Below, one piece after another: positions 1-10,920 of a stretch of DNA of 64,000 nt. Each line of letters begins with the position of its first letter. Positions within the stretch are counted from its first letter, which is position 1. This DNA is from Acanthaster planci. Lineage: Eukaryota; Echinodermata; Asteroidea; Valvatida; Acanthasteridae. The notes beneath the pieces are model-generated. The model did not search any database, was not told the origin of the DNA, and saw only the letters and a list, made by a program, of their open reading frames with translations. The stretch covers positions 706,261 through 770,260 of the forward strand of contig NW_019091383.1 in the NCBI RefSeq assembly GCF_001949145.1, written 5' to 3'. The position numbers were made by a program, and so were the translations under genes.

Positions 1-145
1 CTGTTGTTGACTGGACTGTTGTTGACTGGACTGTTGTTGACTGGACTGTTGTTGACTGGACTGTTGTTGACTGGACTGTTGTTGACTGGACTGTTGTTGA
101 CTGGACTGTTGTTGACTGGACTGTTGTTGACTGGACTGTTGTTGA
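1..145. repeat. 15-bp minisatellite, about 9.7 copies, cut by the window edge
   Basis: The unit CTGTTGTTGACTGGA repeats without visible change from the first base to about 145, then stops at GACAGCAGGG. The reading frame through it (LLLTG repeats) is a by-product of a unit whose length is divisible by three. The array probably continues to the left of the window. The perfect identity of the copies suggests recent expansion or homogenisation. Confidence 0.95.
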
Positions 146-1170
146 CAGCAGGGTATAAGTCCTCTCGCAGTAACAAAGATGCTTTGGGTTGGTGAAACAG
201 TTACTATGGTTACTCCTGGCCCTGTGCATACATGTACATTGACTACACGTACATGTACATACCAATGTATATTGGAGAAACAGTGTGCTGTCGGGATTTG
301 GCCTCAGTGCTGCCATCTATCAGGACCACACAGATTTTGCTGCAACATGCTACCCTCACCACTGTTCACTGTAGTGTTATGACTTCTAACCATTTACATA
401 CATACATTGTACATGTACATGTAACAAATTTCACCTACATTTCTCAGCACAGTACCTACATGTAGGCACAGAACATGACCAGTTATGTCTTCATGTACAC
501 CCAGTCTCTCTGGACAGACCAAAATGTCAAAAGCTTTCTGGCATATCCTGCTTTTTATTAGACAAATTAAGCACAAGCTTACAGAAATTGGTCTCTGGAG
601 ATTATGGACATGATGGACAGATTCCTACATGAAATACTGTGAGATTTCGAATGATATTTATATCAGTCACTGACATTGATTGATCTTGGGCTCAGTTATA
701 GTGGGTTTGGTCTTCCTACATGCAGTTGGGTACATTTTAGGATTTTGGTTGTTACGTTTTGCCCTTGAGCTGGGCCTGACCAACATTTGGGCAACATTTA
801 TCATTAATTCTTCAAAGGTTATTGATTGACAAGGGAAATGTTACGAGCTTGCGATAACATACTGGTTGTGTCACTTGTGCATTGATCATTTGGCCTTATC
901 AGCGTCATCTGTACTTGGGCAAAATCTGGACCCAAGTTTGTCCCGAGTATTTTTAACACTCTGGCACGGCATGATTGATGCTGATAAAAAGCAACTTGTC
1001 GTCTGGTATTTGTCATAGAGAAATGCCCTGGAAAAGAAAAAGCACCCTTAATGCGAGGGTATCATACTTTTTCCGTTTGCACTTTGCTGACCACATAAAC
1101 TTGAGATGTGATATTGGACTCTTCCATTCCTTTTTTAGTTTATTGAATCATAGGGCAAGGAATTCTATGA

Positions 1171-1463
1171 TTAACCCCTTGACGACGAGAACTTTTTTCT
1201 GAAAGCCAACTCCGAGAATTCCAGCCTCGCTTGGCCACTAAGGCCACCTGCCAAACCGCAAATTCTCGGTTTGAGGCCCTGCGTGCTCTGCATCTTATGA
1301 TGCAAATTTGGTCTTTTCTGGGCTACACACAATGGCCAATCACCATATACTGTGTATACAAGAGCCAAGGTCTGCCTTCTTTCACTGTGTTTGCTCGAGC
1401 CTGGGCCAAGAAAAATAGCTGAAAAGCGGCGGCTCTTACCATCATCTGTCATGAAGGAGTTAA
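1171..1463 (-). mobile_element. TTAA-flanked MITE, family A (copy 1)
   Basis: The element starts TTAACCCCTT and ends AAGGAGTTAA, so short inverted ends lie against a TTAA on each side. Read on the minus strand it aligns over most of its length with 18160-18564; both share TAAGAGCCGCC, GAAAGAAGGCAGACC, TTTGCATCAT, GGCAGGTGGCCTT and GGCTTTCAGAAAAAAGT. TTAA duplication with C-rich termini is typical of piggyBac-type non-autonomous elements; that class assignment is inference. It encodes nothing. Confidence 0.75.
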
Positions 1464-2535
1464 ATAGTCGCATAGTACCGGTAGAACAAAAATCAAGGTC
1501 GGAAGCTAAATAGTTCTCATTCAAAGGGACCCTCAAAATACCTTGTCATCAGTTCGATAATTATAAATCTGACATGACGTTTTCCACATGGGTTCTGAAG
1601 AGAGTGGATGAAACTATTGATTTTGAAGAAAACGTGTCATTGTTTTGAGAAACTTGGGGAAAGGGGAAGGGTTAAAGATAAGTGATAAAATGACATTGAC
1701 AGAAAATACAGAATTTGGGGCTAATAGGGCCAGGTGAAATACGGGTGCTAAAATCAAGGGCAGTAGAACTGAATGATGAAAGTGTTGTTAAAATGTGTAG
1801 TTTCAGAAATATTCTACATGTATGTTTTGGGTTTGAAGTTACCAAAACTGTGCCACCAAAGAAGTTGTTTGGAGGTTTTATTGACCAAAACTCTTGGGTC
1901 CAAACTTTGACGGAAATTCTTGGGTCAAAACTTTGACATATAACTCTTCTGCTGGAAGTTTCAATGACCTGAAAGCCTGAATATCAGATTGACTTACCGT
2001 GTGAGATTCTCCACTGAGCAGATGTTTATCATGCATACATGTAGCAACCACCTCCACTTTCCAACCCCTTCCCCATCCTGGCTGCCAGTCATGCCTCTTG
2101 GATGTTAATGCTCTCACGCAACTTGCTACAGGTGGTCAGTGGATGGCTGGGGGATAATTGAGTGTTTGTCAACTCCATTTAGATCTTTTATTAATGAGTG
2201 GAGAATCTGCTTTTAATGCCTACAGATACTTGGATATTGGAATATTGTACATGTTGGTACACAGTGAAAGGGGCAGAATAAAATAAAAAGTATATAATAA
2301 ATAACAAACTGGCTGTAGTAATCCTTGTTGTTGTGCCTCTTTTCATGGAAAGAAGTGGAAGCAAGCTGGCTTTTCCAGTTATCCTGTAATATGGAGTTAT
2401 AGTTTACCTGTATGTGATGATTAGCATTGACAGGGTGCCCTCTGTAGGCAATCCCAGATCACTTTCCCATGTACCTCTGGGTAATTAGCTTTGGTCTAAA
2501 TACCACATACATATACACATAATTGTCCTGCTGCA

Positions 2536-2770
2536 GCAGGTGCCAGTTTCATAGAGCTGCATAAGCGCAAAATTTTCTTAAGCGCGAGAAAACCTTGCTT
2601 GATAAATCATCAGGTAACCAGCCAAAACTCCATGTGAAGTATTTTGTATGGAGATCGTATTTAGCTGTCTTTTGGTTAGCATGACAATCAGATAGAGTTT
2701 GAGCTGGTAACCTTTGGTTTTTTTTAGGCAAGGTTTTTTTTCACAAGCAAATCTATGAAATTGGCCCTGC
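2536..2770. mobile_element. foldback MITE, GGCCC-AATTTCAT family
   Basis: The left end GCAGGTGCCAGTTTCATAGA and the right end, read on the other strand as GCAGGGCCAATTTCATAGAT, form inverted repeats of about 30 bp, followed on both sides by a CTGC/TTGC...AAGC-like block. The ends resemble those of the elements at 15389-15669 and 17343-17589. It is a non-coding remnant of a DNA transposon of unknown superfamily. Confidence 0.65.
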
Positions 2771-3766
2771 TGCTTACAAAGGCATTGATAAATTCAGTCG
2801 TTGAAGGTATATACATGTAGGTTAAACAGCTCACGATGTACCGGTACATACACATGTACGTGTACAGCTCCACTGATGGGACACCATCCAAACAGTACAT
2901 GTGTACTGATATTCCTTTGCTTGCGGGTTCGAATCCCGCTTCAGCCAGGTTACCAGCACAGGGATACCTGTTGGTGAGCTAACAATTGATTTAAAGTCCT
3001 TTCCTCTGATAGAATTCACTAGGAAGTTTGGGAATATTTTATGGATTGAAGGAGTATCGACACTGATAGAGCGCAGCCACCAATATACAGGCATCACCAG
3101 TGGCCATGTGTTTTTTAAAATTGTTTTGATACAAAGGAGTTGCTTGGATTTTGTAACCTTATTTCTTTTGTAAGTGTGGTTTTGAATGCCCCCTGGCAAA
3201 TTGCCTTACCCAAACAAGGCGGATCTTTAACCCCCTCTTGTGTGTATGGTGTGGGTACCCCAATTCAAGTCTAATTACTCAAGAAAGGCATTTCCGTTTT
3301 ATTGTTGTTTGAGGGTAGGTTCACTCCGTAGCAGCGCCCACGTCTAGGATCTTTTTCCATGCTTTGACCCAACCCAAGCATGACGTGTTAATACGTCAGT
3401 CGCGGAAATGAAAAAAGAATCCTTAAATGAGTGTAAATATCCTCCTTGGAACAAATAACGAAAGCGTTGTGTGTTTACACGTCATCCGGTGTCAAGTAGT
3501 TAAGGAAGCCTTGCAGCATTGCCAAATACTGAAAAAGACTTCACAGTTAAAAGTGAACCTATTTTGGTTTCCTTGTCTATTTGTGTACAAATTTTACGGT
3601 GAGTTTGCTTTAAAGTACAAGTACGTGTTACTGCACGGGAGTCTGTTGACATACGTGTACATTGTATGCCCTGGGTTGTGTGTACTTTTGAACATACAGT
3701 CATGTATATGAACTTGAAACTCTGATCGATCGAACGTTGGCATCCTGTCTCACTTCTTGGATCAGG

Positions 3767-3811
3767 ATGGCATCGTCAAGATTTCAGACTTTGCGAGCGC
3801 ATTACTTGAGT
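3767..3811 (+). CDS. candidate first exon (speculative; possible NCBP3 5' end)
   Basis: An ATG at 3767 opens a 15-codon frame (MASSRFQTLRAHYLS) that runs into a near-consensus donor, AGT|GTAAGTC, at 3812. It ends in phase 0, as needed for the candidate exon at 4064 and for the first certain NCBP3 exon at 10849. The peptide does not resemble known NCBP3 N-termini, which are acidic (EEGE-like). In another frame the same bases read LDQDGIVKISDF, superficially EF-hand-like. The only support is the strong donor and the phase agreement, so this may be coincidence. Confidence 0.18.
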
Positions 3812-4063
3812 GTAAGTCTTGGGGGAAGGAAATAAAGCAGCCAAGTGTTAAACCCTGACACCTTCCCTCAGGCAATATTTTTGCCTTTGAATTTTTTTAG
3901 GGTGCTTCAGAACTTCAAACTTCAAAGATCTTTTAGAATGGGAAGGGGGCAAAAGTTGCCCGAGGAGGAGAGGGGAAGAGTAGCAATGTCTGCAGAGCCA
4001 TCAGCGTACACCTCCTGTTCAGTGCATTTCCTGCCCAATCTAATTAGATTTCTCTGTTGACAG

Positions 4064-4216
4064 ACAAACAGTGAGGGGTGCTGGGGCCCTCGCACGCGAC
4101 CCAGGAAGCTTGGGCTGAGCCAGCGTGGCTCTGTAGCTTGTGTTCCGACTTCTTGGCGTGATGTGTGTGTGTTGCCGTCGGGGCCTTGGCATTCACTTGG
4201 TCTCACAGAGCTCAAG
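4064..4216 (+). CDS. candidate 51-codon phase-0 exon (speculative; possible NCBP3 5' part)
   Basis: A good acceptor (TTTCTCTGTTGACAG ending at 4063) and a donor (CTCAAG|GTATGA at 4217) bracket an open frame of exactly 51 codons. It starts TNSEGCWGP and ends LGLTELK. The segment is more GC-rich than its flanks. Joined in phase to the exon at 10849 it would give TELK-KENVKRYPNKNSGNF, which loosely echoes the vertebrate NCBP3 order SLKELI...RRYENKAGSF. The Trp/Cys-rich composition is unlike NCBP3, so a chance open frame is a real alternative. Confidence 0.22.
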
Positions 4217-5264
4217 GTATGATTTTGGAAGTGCTAGTGTGGTACCTGTACTTTAGACAAGACGATGGTGGTGGTTGTGATGGAAAACCTACAAGTAGAA
4301 CCAATCTCGGCTGGTAGCCATACTGTAGTTCAACATATCTCGGATGTTTGATCCAGTGTCATGAGCAAGTGTCATGTACATGTATGCTATCATTGTGTAC
4401 ATGTGTAGGGGTGCTTCCGTCATGTTGGCTAATTAAGATCATGGCTGCTTTGAGAAGGTTTGACTGTAACTGGTAGTAATGGACACTTTTATGGGATGTG
4501 GATGGGAGGTGTTAGTCAGTGGCTTGTCTTGGTTTATGTTTTTTATGCCTAGCTCACTTGCGTGCACTGGTATCTTGTCGGTTCAGCCTGACTTCTCTCA
4601 GTGGTCGTCATGGAAGATCGAAAGTGATCGTTTCCAACCTCTTCCTTCACACTATTAATTTTAATCCAAGTTTTAATCCTGCGATGATGACTCAGGCAAA
4701 GTAGGTAAAACTTTGAAAAGCTCTCTGGTGCCATGTATGTTATTACTTGGCATACCATACATGTAAGTGTGAATTGATAACAAACCCCAGTTAAAAAATA
4801 AATTAAAAAGCAACTTGAAAGCTTCTAGTGCTGTTCATGTGTACATTTGCCAAATCAGTCAGTATGAATTCTGACAGCACGGTATACAAATTGATCTCAA
4901 AAAGCCAGGAGGTTATTTGCTTTCACTATCCCCAGCGGGTTTGATCCATTCACATGAGCAGTGCAAACATTTGTGAATTTTGTGTACATTCCGGGGAAAA
5001 TCTCTGGCCTTTTTGGAGGTCTTTTATATTTTGCTTTTGTGCTTCCAGCACACCCCAAGTCTTGAGTTTCAGCAAGCACAAGATCATTTGACTTGAAGGC
5101 ACCCTGCAGAAAGACGGGAAATCATCTAAAACAGAAAAAAGTAATCAATTTGTGAATAGTCTTATTGGCAAATAGTTTTTACCAAAGGTTCAGTTGATTA
5201 TTTTTTTTTAATTTTCTCTGATGGGATGAAATCTTAAAGATTCTGAATAATGTCAATTTCAGGA

Positions 5265-5343
5265 TTAACCCTAACCCACGGATGTGTGTAAAATCGTATT
5301 ACATAATGTGTATATAAGGAGGATTTAGCTCTGTAGGGGTTAA
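5265..5343. mobile_element. 79-bp TTAA-flanked miniature element
   Basis: It begins TTAACCCTAACCC and ends TGTAGGGGTTAA, giving a TTAA at each side and inverted C-rich/G-rich ends. Its outer bases resemble those of the TTAGGG-ended hairpins at 16301, 43757 and 51121. Short and non-coding; the membership is inferred from the ends only. Confidence 0.5.
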
Positions 5344-5814
5344 AGTTTAAAAGAAAACCCTTTTTATAAACCTTGTTCATTTTCTGTGCACCTGAAGCCT
5401 TCCACATTCATCACTGAATTTCAACAGATGGAAGTCAACTTTAATTCAGCTAAGTCAACACCCAAAGGCAATGTGAATGCCATTTGTGAATAAGTACTGC
5501 TCTCTCAATAGCAAGTGCAGGTTATACATACATGTAACATGTAATATGTATAACTTTAAAAGTAAAAAAAAAAGGATATTGGGTTTTGAGAACCCTTGGG
5601 TTTTGAATTCCTGGGGATTGAATTGTGGCTGATAAGCCCTTTGTAGCAATGATCATGAGGCTGATACTTGCAACGAGGAAGCCACCTGTCTAGCAGAGAT
5701 AGTACCTCCTTAGGCCTAATCTTACACACAGGGGTCCAAGTTTTCTTTCATGTTTGTCACTGATGCCAGCAGCGTGGGACACATTAATTTTTCCACTTGT
5801 TAGAATGATACAGG

Positions 5815-5870
5815 AGTTGGGGAGGGGGAAAGTTTGGTTGGGGGTGGGGGTTAGGGTAGGGGAATAGAGG
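5815..5870 (+). other. G-run tract, possible G-quadruplex
   Basis: Successive runs (GGGGAGGGGG, GGGGGTGGGGG, GGGTAGGGG) lie within about 55 bases, enough runs of three or more G for a quadruplex on the + strand. No function is visible. Confidence 0.45.
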
Positions 5871-7690
5871 ACCCATCTCTGGGGAAGTAGTTAATCAGGT
5901 GAGGCATCCCCAGCCAGGGCGTGGGCAGGAAAGTGTATTGACAGGCAGCTGCTGCTTCAGGCCGGGGTTCCAGGATTTACAACCCCCTGACGCCCCCCCA
6001 GGCACGAGCTGCCGCCGAGTGCAGAACGAATCGCAACGGTGGCCGCAACAGGAAAAGAGGTGTACATGTTTGTAATTGCTTAGGCTCTTACCCGGGCCTG
6101 CCCAACAATGGACCTTTGGCGAGGAAGTGTTGCATGAAGTCATCGCTTGATCCTCCTGCACAATGTCAGGATGCTCGTGAAACTACAGAGGTAATTTTTT
6201 TTTTCAGAACTAATGAGTTAACCTTACTTTTTAGGCTTCTGAGGAAACACTAAAATGTATGTCCTTGTGCACATCCTCATTAACTAATTAGGGCAAGAAT
6301 AAAAAACAGAGGTCTGTATATTTATTGGTAACTTCAGTATTTGACAACACTTCTTTATGACGTTATTTTATTTAAATAGCTTAGCCCTAAAGGTCTTGAT
6401 GCACATCTTAGGTGTGATGATTCGTGCAGCTTTTTCATACCTACCGATAGATTTAAGAAGACGTTTGAATTTTTTTTCTACTCTTTACCACCTGTGGCTT
6501 CAGCAAAGTTATAGGCATTGAGTAATCATCTGCGATCGCCACTGTTAAGGATGTCATTTTTAGCAGTACAGTTATGCTGATCATGTTGATTCATTTATGG
6601 ATTTTATTTCACTCGGGTTTTCATTGTTTGGCCGGGGACACTTAGAAGCAGGTCTGATCAGAATCTTGGTCGTATGAAGAAATTGCTATTGCTCTACATT
6701 GAATTATGTTTCATTCATACTCAGTACCCAAGACATACAGGGCTCTCGACTGCAGTTTATTTCAAGGTAGTCTGATTGGACGATTTGTATTTTGTAAAAT
6801 TTGTTGGCTGGAGGTGAAGACGGGAACAGCAGACCGTGATTGGCTGTTGAAGGTTTGATGGGTTGTTCATTTGGCACAGGCTGGGTGGCATGACAGTCTT
6901 GATTATTGCACGATCCCTTGCATTTCCGCTGCAAGGGTTTGTGGTACCATACATGGAATCGATCAGTCTACAATCACTGATCATGATTGAAACTGCAAAG
7001 CACAGGTGAATCCGTACTAATATGTGTACTTCCTCAAAGTTGCGTGTCTGTGAACCACTTCATATGGTGGGGGCATCAGTACTTGGTGCCACCACATCTA
7101 AATGATGTAAACTTTTCCCATTGGCAAATAACCTCTTTTTCAGTCTGAAATCTGTAACAGGTTAGATGTTATCAAGGAACAGAGTTTAATCAAATTTTTT
7201 TGGCCTAGGCATAGGTAACTGTCATTTTGAGCGATCGAGAAACCTTGAACAAATTATCATGGCAACAAAGTCCTCCTTTGTAATATCTGTCATCTCCTTA
7301 AATGATTTTTTTTTAGCTGAGCCCCGAACAACAAGAACAACGTTGGCTAATTGGTTAACAATGCCCAGATGGGAAAGTGCAGGAACTCGGAAATCCTGAC
7401 ACGTGGACATAATGAGACCTTGTTTGAATTGACAGGCACTAAGCAGGCTGCATCTAATTGGTTCGTCGCTCGGTTTGCGGGGAAAACAGGCGCAAGCTCT
7501 TTCCAAATCCGTAGGTATTAAGCTACGGTTTAGGAAGAAGAGCATCTTTTAGCAGTGAAACTACATGTACACGTACCTGTACATTAGGTCGTGCACAGCA
7601 TGCAAGTTGCTTGTTCATGTACACGGTATATTTAGGCTTGAAAGAAATTTGTTGTCAGGAGTATTGCTGGTGAGAACTTTAAAGTCTCGG

Positions 7691-7718
7691 TTTGTTTGTT
7701 TGTTTGTTTGTTTGTTTG
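7691..7718 (+). repeat. (TTTG)7 microsatellite
   Basis: Seven uninterrupted TTTG units in non-coding DNA. Confidence 0.95.
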
Positions 7719-8704
7719 AAGGTGGTATGAAGTTTTCTGTGGAATAATTTACATACAAACTTGAACAGTGTCTCAGAGATCTGGCAAATTTTGAATATGT
7801 CTGATTTTCAATCATTAATGCTTTTGTAGAGACCTAAGAAATTCTCAGAGTATTCTGCAAGCGTTACAAATCTTGAGGTGTGTTGCAAAATTCTGTTATT
7901 GTAAAAATATGTACTTATTTCCATGAAAACGACAGGAAAAACAAACAAAATCCAACCAAATGACAACAAGACAAAAAAATCCCAGAAAGCAACCATTTAC
8001 TTGATTAACCATACATGTAGGTAAGCTTCATACAAATCCCATTTCATTTTGCTCTGCATCGATAAATTATATGCTCACTTTTCAGACCGCAGCTTCATGA
8101 GTTTATCATGTACATGTATTTAATATTTCTATTCCGTTCACAGTAGAGGATTTACATGTACATACTTCATTGTTAGGGAAATGTGCAATTTACACGTATG
8201 ACCGATTTTAACCATTTCAAGATCAGTTGTTTTGGAAATATGCCTAGGGACAATAAGGCAAGTTGTCATGCAGAACTGTACAATTTATTCACAGACAAGG
8301 TACTGCACGTTACTTCAGGGGAAGCTCTTGGAAATACTAGTAACCATGGAGTATTCCTCCAGGGCTGTAACCCTCGGAATGTCATACTGTATGTAGAGTG
8401 TATGATGGATGTTACTTGTGACCACTACATGATTAAACCACATGGCTAATTCAAAGAGGAAAGAACTGGTTGAATGAACTGGCTACTGGACTCCAAGGTA
8501 CCTATTGATTTTAGTCGGGTGGGGCCATCGAGGAGGAAAAGAAATGGTTAAGGGCAGGGGAGGAAGTGACACACGTCAAGCGGGTGCGGGCAGGGCGGCA
8601 GGAGATGCACAGTGCAAATGTGGAAATGCCTGTGGATGGGCCCGAACTGCAGAAATCCACGGTGTGTGGCTAATGCCTTGTCGATCACGTGCAGACAGGG
8701 ACAC

Positions 8705-8720
8705 AGAGAGAGAGAGAGAG
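8705..8720 (+). repeat. (GA)n microsatellite
   Basis: A run of eight AG dinucleotides in a GC-richer patch. Confidence 0.9.
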
Positions 8721-9272
8721 AAGGGGGAGGGGAGATTATGTTGCGTGCCACATGGCTGGCTAGTGTTAGACCATGTCTTCAAGCTTGCCGCCACCCAAAG
8801 ATTGACTCACTCCCCAAGCGTCTTGGGCTCGAGCGCCACGGGGCTCGTCAGTTGTCAGTGCCCAGAACTGGGCTACCTCATATCAGTGAAGACAAACCCC
8901 CCCATCCCTGTATCTACACCAGTCTTTTTTTTTTCTCTCCCTTAAATCTGCACTTCCTATTTAGCGCCACGGTCATAGATTAGGCCGACAGTTCTCTTTG
9001 GATGTGGCTCAGTGCTGACTTGTGCTGTCAGCTGATATAAGGTATAGGAGATTGCAGTGGGTGGTTGTGTTGGACATTTTCAGCTGTGGTGAACTGTCTC
9101 CTTTATAACCAGTCCTTTGATGCCTGGTAATGCTCTTACAACTGGATTTATAAGAACGTGCACATGTAAGTGTTGAACACCTGCTATAGCCTCTAGCTTT
9201 TGGAAAGCATTTTGAAATTGTCAGGACTTTTTTGGTGTAATTTGGACATTTCAGCTTTACACAATGTTAATT

Positions 9273-9300
9273 ATGCATACATGTACCGGTACATGTGCAT
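9273..9300. repeat. near-perfect 28-bp palindrome of the TACATGTA class
   Basis: ATGCATACATGTACCGGTAC followed by ATGTGCAT is self-complementary apart from one mismatched pair. It is one of the longest of many ACATGT/GTACATGT palindromes scattered through the window. Confidence 0.8.
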
Positions 9301-10848
9301 ATGAGTACTTACATCCTCTGTGCAACAATAACGGTCACTTCTTGTACACGTAGGAATTACACATATTTGAAGTCGCCACCGCCGAATGAAGAAAAATGTA
9401 ATGTGTAACAGATGAACTTTTTGACGTTTTAAATTTTGTAATTGCACTTTGTTTTATAAAGCATGACGAAGGAATAAGATGCATACAGTATTGTACAGTT
9501 TCTCCTACTGAAGAACTACTTTTGCAGTATTTGTTTCTCAGAGACCATTTAGTCTAAAACATTAATTGTTCATACCAATTGTAAAATATGCACATCTTTT
9601 GAATATTATACATAAAAAGGGGATTCGGTTGCTGATTTTTTTGTTCTGACTTGAGCAATTTTGTGCAAAAGTTTTGTTGGTTGGATTTCATAAACCGAAG
9701 TTTCACATACTTGTACGTGCCAAAGCCCAGAGCTGTCCACTTTGCCACAATAACCCTTTTTTCCTGCAGTAAGATTCACGTACATGTATGCTGCAAACTC
9801 TAACTTGCATTGAGCATGAGACTCATGCATGTCAGGTTATTGACTCTCGTAAATAGAATTTCTCATGAATTACCCTCCCTCTCCCCCAAAAGGTGGAACA
9901 CTATTAAAAGAGCCATTTCATCGGCCCTCTTTTGGCCATGGAATGAAATATTGTATGGTCTGTAACGTGTATCTCGTTTTGGGTGGGGAAAAAAGGAACA
10001 GTTTGATCAGCTGTTATCAAAGTGGTTGTGATATTAATTTTTTGTGGGGAGTGGGACTTGAATCCAGAGCTGAGGCAAATGGAGATTCAAGTTGGCTGAT
10101 CATTGTTAAGAGTTCCAAATTGGTGTACTTGTACATGTGTATATGTACTGGGTACATCAGGCTGGTCCTGTTTGCTGTTGAGCTTGAGACACGGGGGTAC
10201 ACGAGGGTTTGACAAGTCAGTTGAGGAACAATGATATGATGAAATACACGTAGGTTGTGTTTTACTGTTTAAATGCTTGTGTCACTGGAAAGGTAAGGTG
10301 TAAAAATTGAGTCTAAATTAGTGGCTGGATACTCTGAAAATTTGACAGAAATTAACTTGGTCCGAGAGAATGGTTAGAAAGCTTGGCAAGCTACATTTTA
10401 CACATGCACAGTAAATTGTACATGTGCCTGTGTGTTTTACAACTTTTACTGGGTAAACTTGCCTATTCCGATCACAGCTTGCAACCGACAATTGTCAAAT
10501 ATGGAAAAGTATATAGAAAATATACTACTGTGGCACCTCATGAAAGGGCACCCCCCATCCTTGTATTAAATTGTGCAATGTTCATTGTGTAAGTGAATAT
10601 ATTTTTATATTTGCTTTATTTCTAAATATTAACTGACATCATGTGAAAACTACTTCTTGATTATATTTGTGTGCAGGTTGTCCACTCACTCTCTTTGTCT
10701 GTTCTTTCTCTTCATTGCCCTGGAAGGCATGAAAGGAAAGTTCTATTGCCGTGGAGAACCGTGGCATTCACTGTTTGAAGTGAAAGTTGATTATGAATGA
10801 GGCTGGGATTAGAACTAAATCCTTGATATTCTTTCTTTTTTTCTCCAG

Positions 10849-10920
10849 AAAGAAAACGTTAAGAGATACCCAAACAAAAACAGTGGGAATTTTGTCACTG
10901 GATTCGACGTACATTCCAAG
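10849..10920 (+). CDS. NCBP3: NCBP3 exon (first certain)
   Basis: Acceptor TTTTTTCTCCAG at 10848, donor AAG|GTGTGT at 10921; phase 0 at both ends, 24 codons. It encodes KENVKRYPNKNSGNFVTGF, matching the vertebrate RYENKAGSFITGIDV segment just before the RRM-like domain. No in-frame ATG is present, so coding sequence must begin in an earlier exon. Confidence 0.9.

Larger units (their letters stand above)
146..3766. other. stretch without a recognised gene
   Basis: No open frame here resembles a known protein family. The stretch holds a TTAA-flanked MITE (1171-1463), a foldback element (2536-2770) and scattered TACATGTA palindromes, for example near 405-422 and 2815-2860. If NCBP3 begins left of the window this is intron; otherwise it is upstream intergenic DNA. 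Confidence 0.5.
4217..10848. other. 6.6 kb without a recognised exon
   Basis: This lies immediately upstream of the first certain NCBP3 exon and is probably intron. It contains a small TTAA element (5265-5343), a G-run region (about 5815-5870), a GC-richer patch (5900-6180), a (TTTG)7 run (7691-7718), a (GA)n run (8705-8720) and a palindrome at 9273-9300. The overlapping open frames at 8505-8983 and 5895-6161 show no family resemblance. Confidence 0.5.

Noticed and set aside
2915-2945. B-box-like GGTTCGAATCCCGC, possible tRNA or SINE head
   Set aside because: I could not find a matching A box at the right distance or a cloverleaf; at most a SINE fragment.
5942-6192. GC-rich open stretch ending in a possible donor (CAGAG|GTAATT)
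   Set aside because: The opposite strand is also open, the peptide resembles nothing known, and the upstream acceptor is poor.
8505-8983. Overlapping 146- and 123-codon + strand frames
   Set aside because: Both follow from a GC-rich patch with a GA run; there is no recognisable domain and several frames are open at once.
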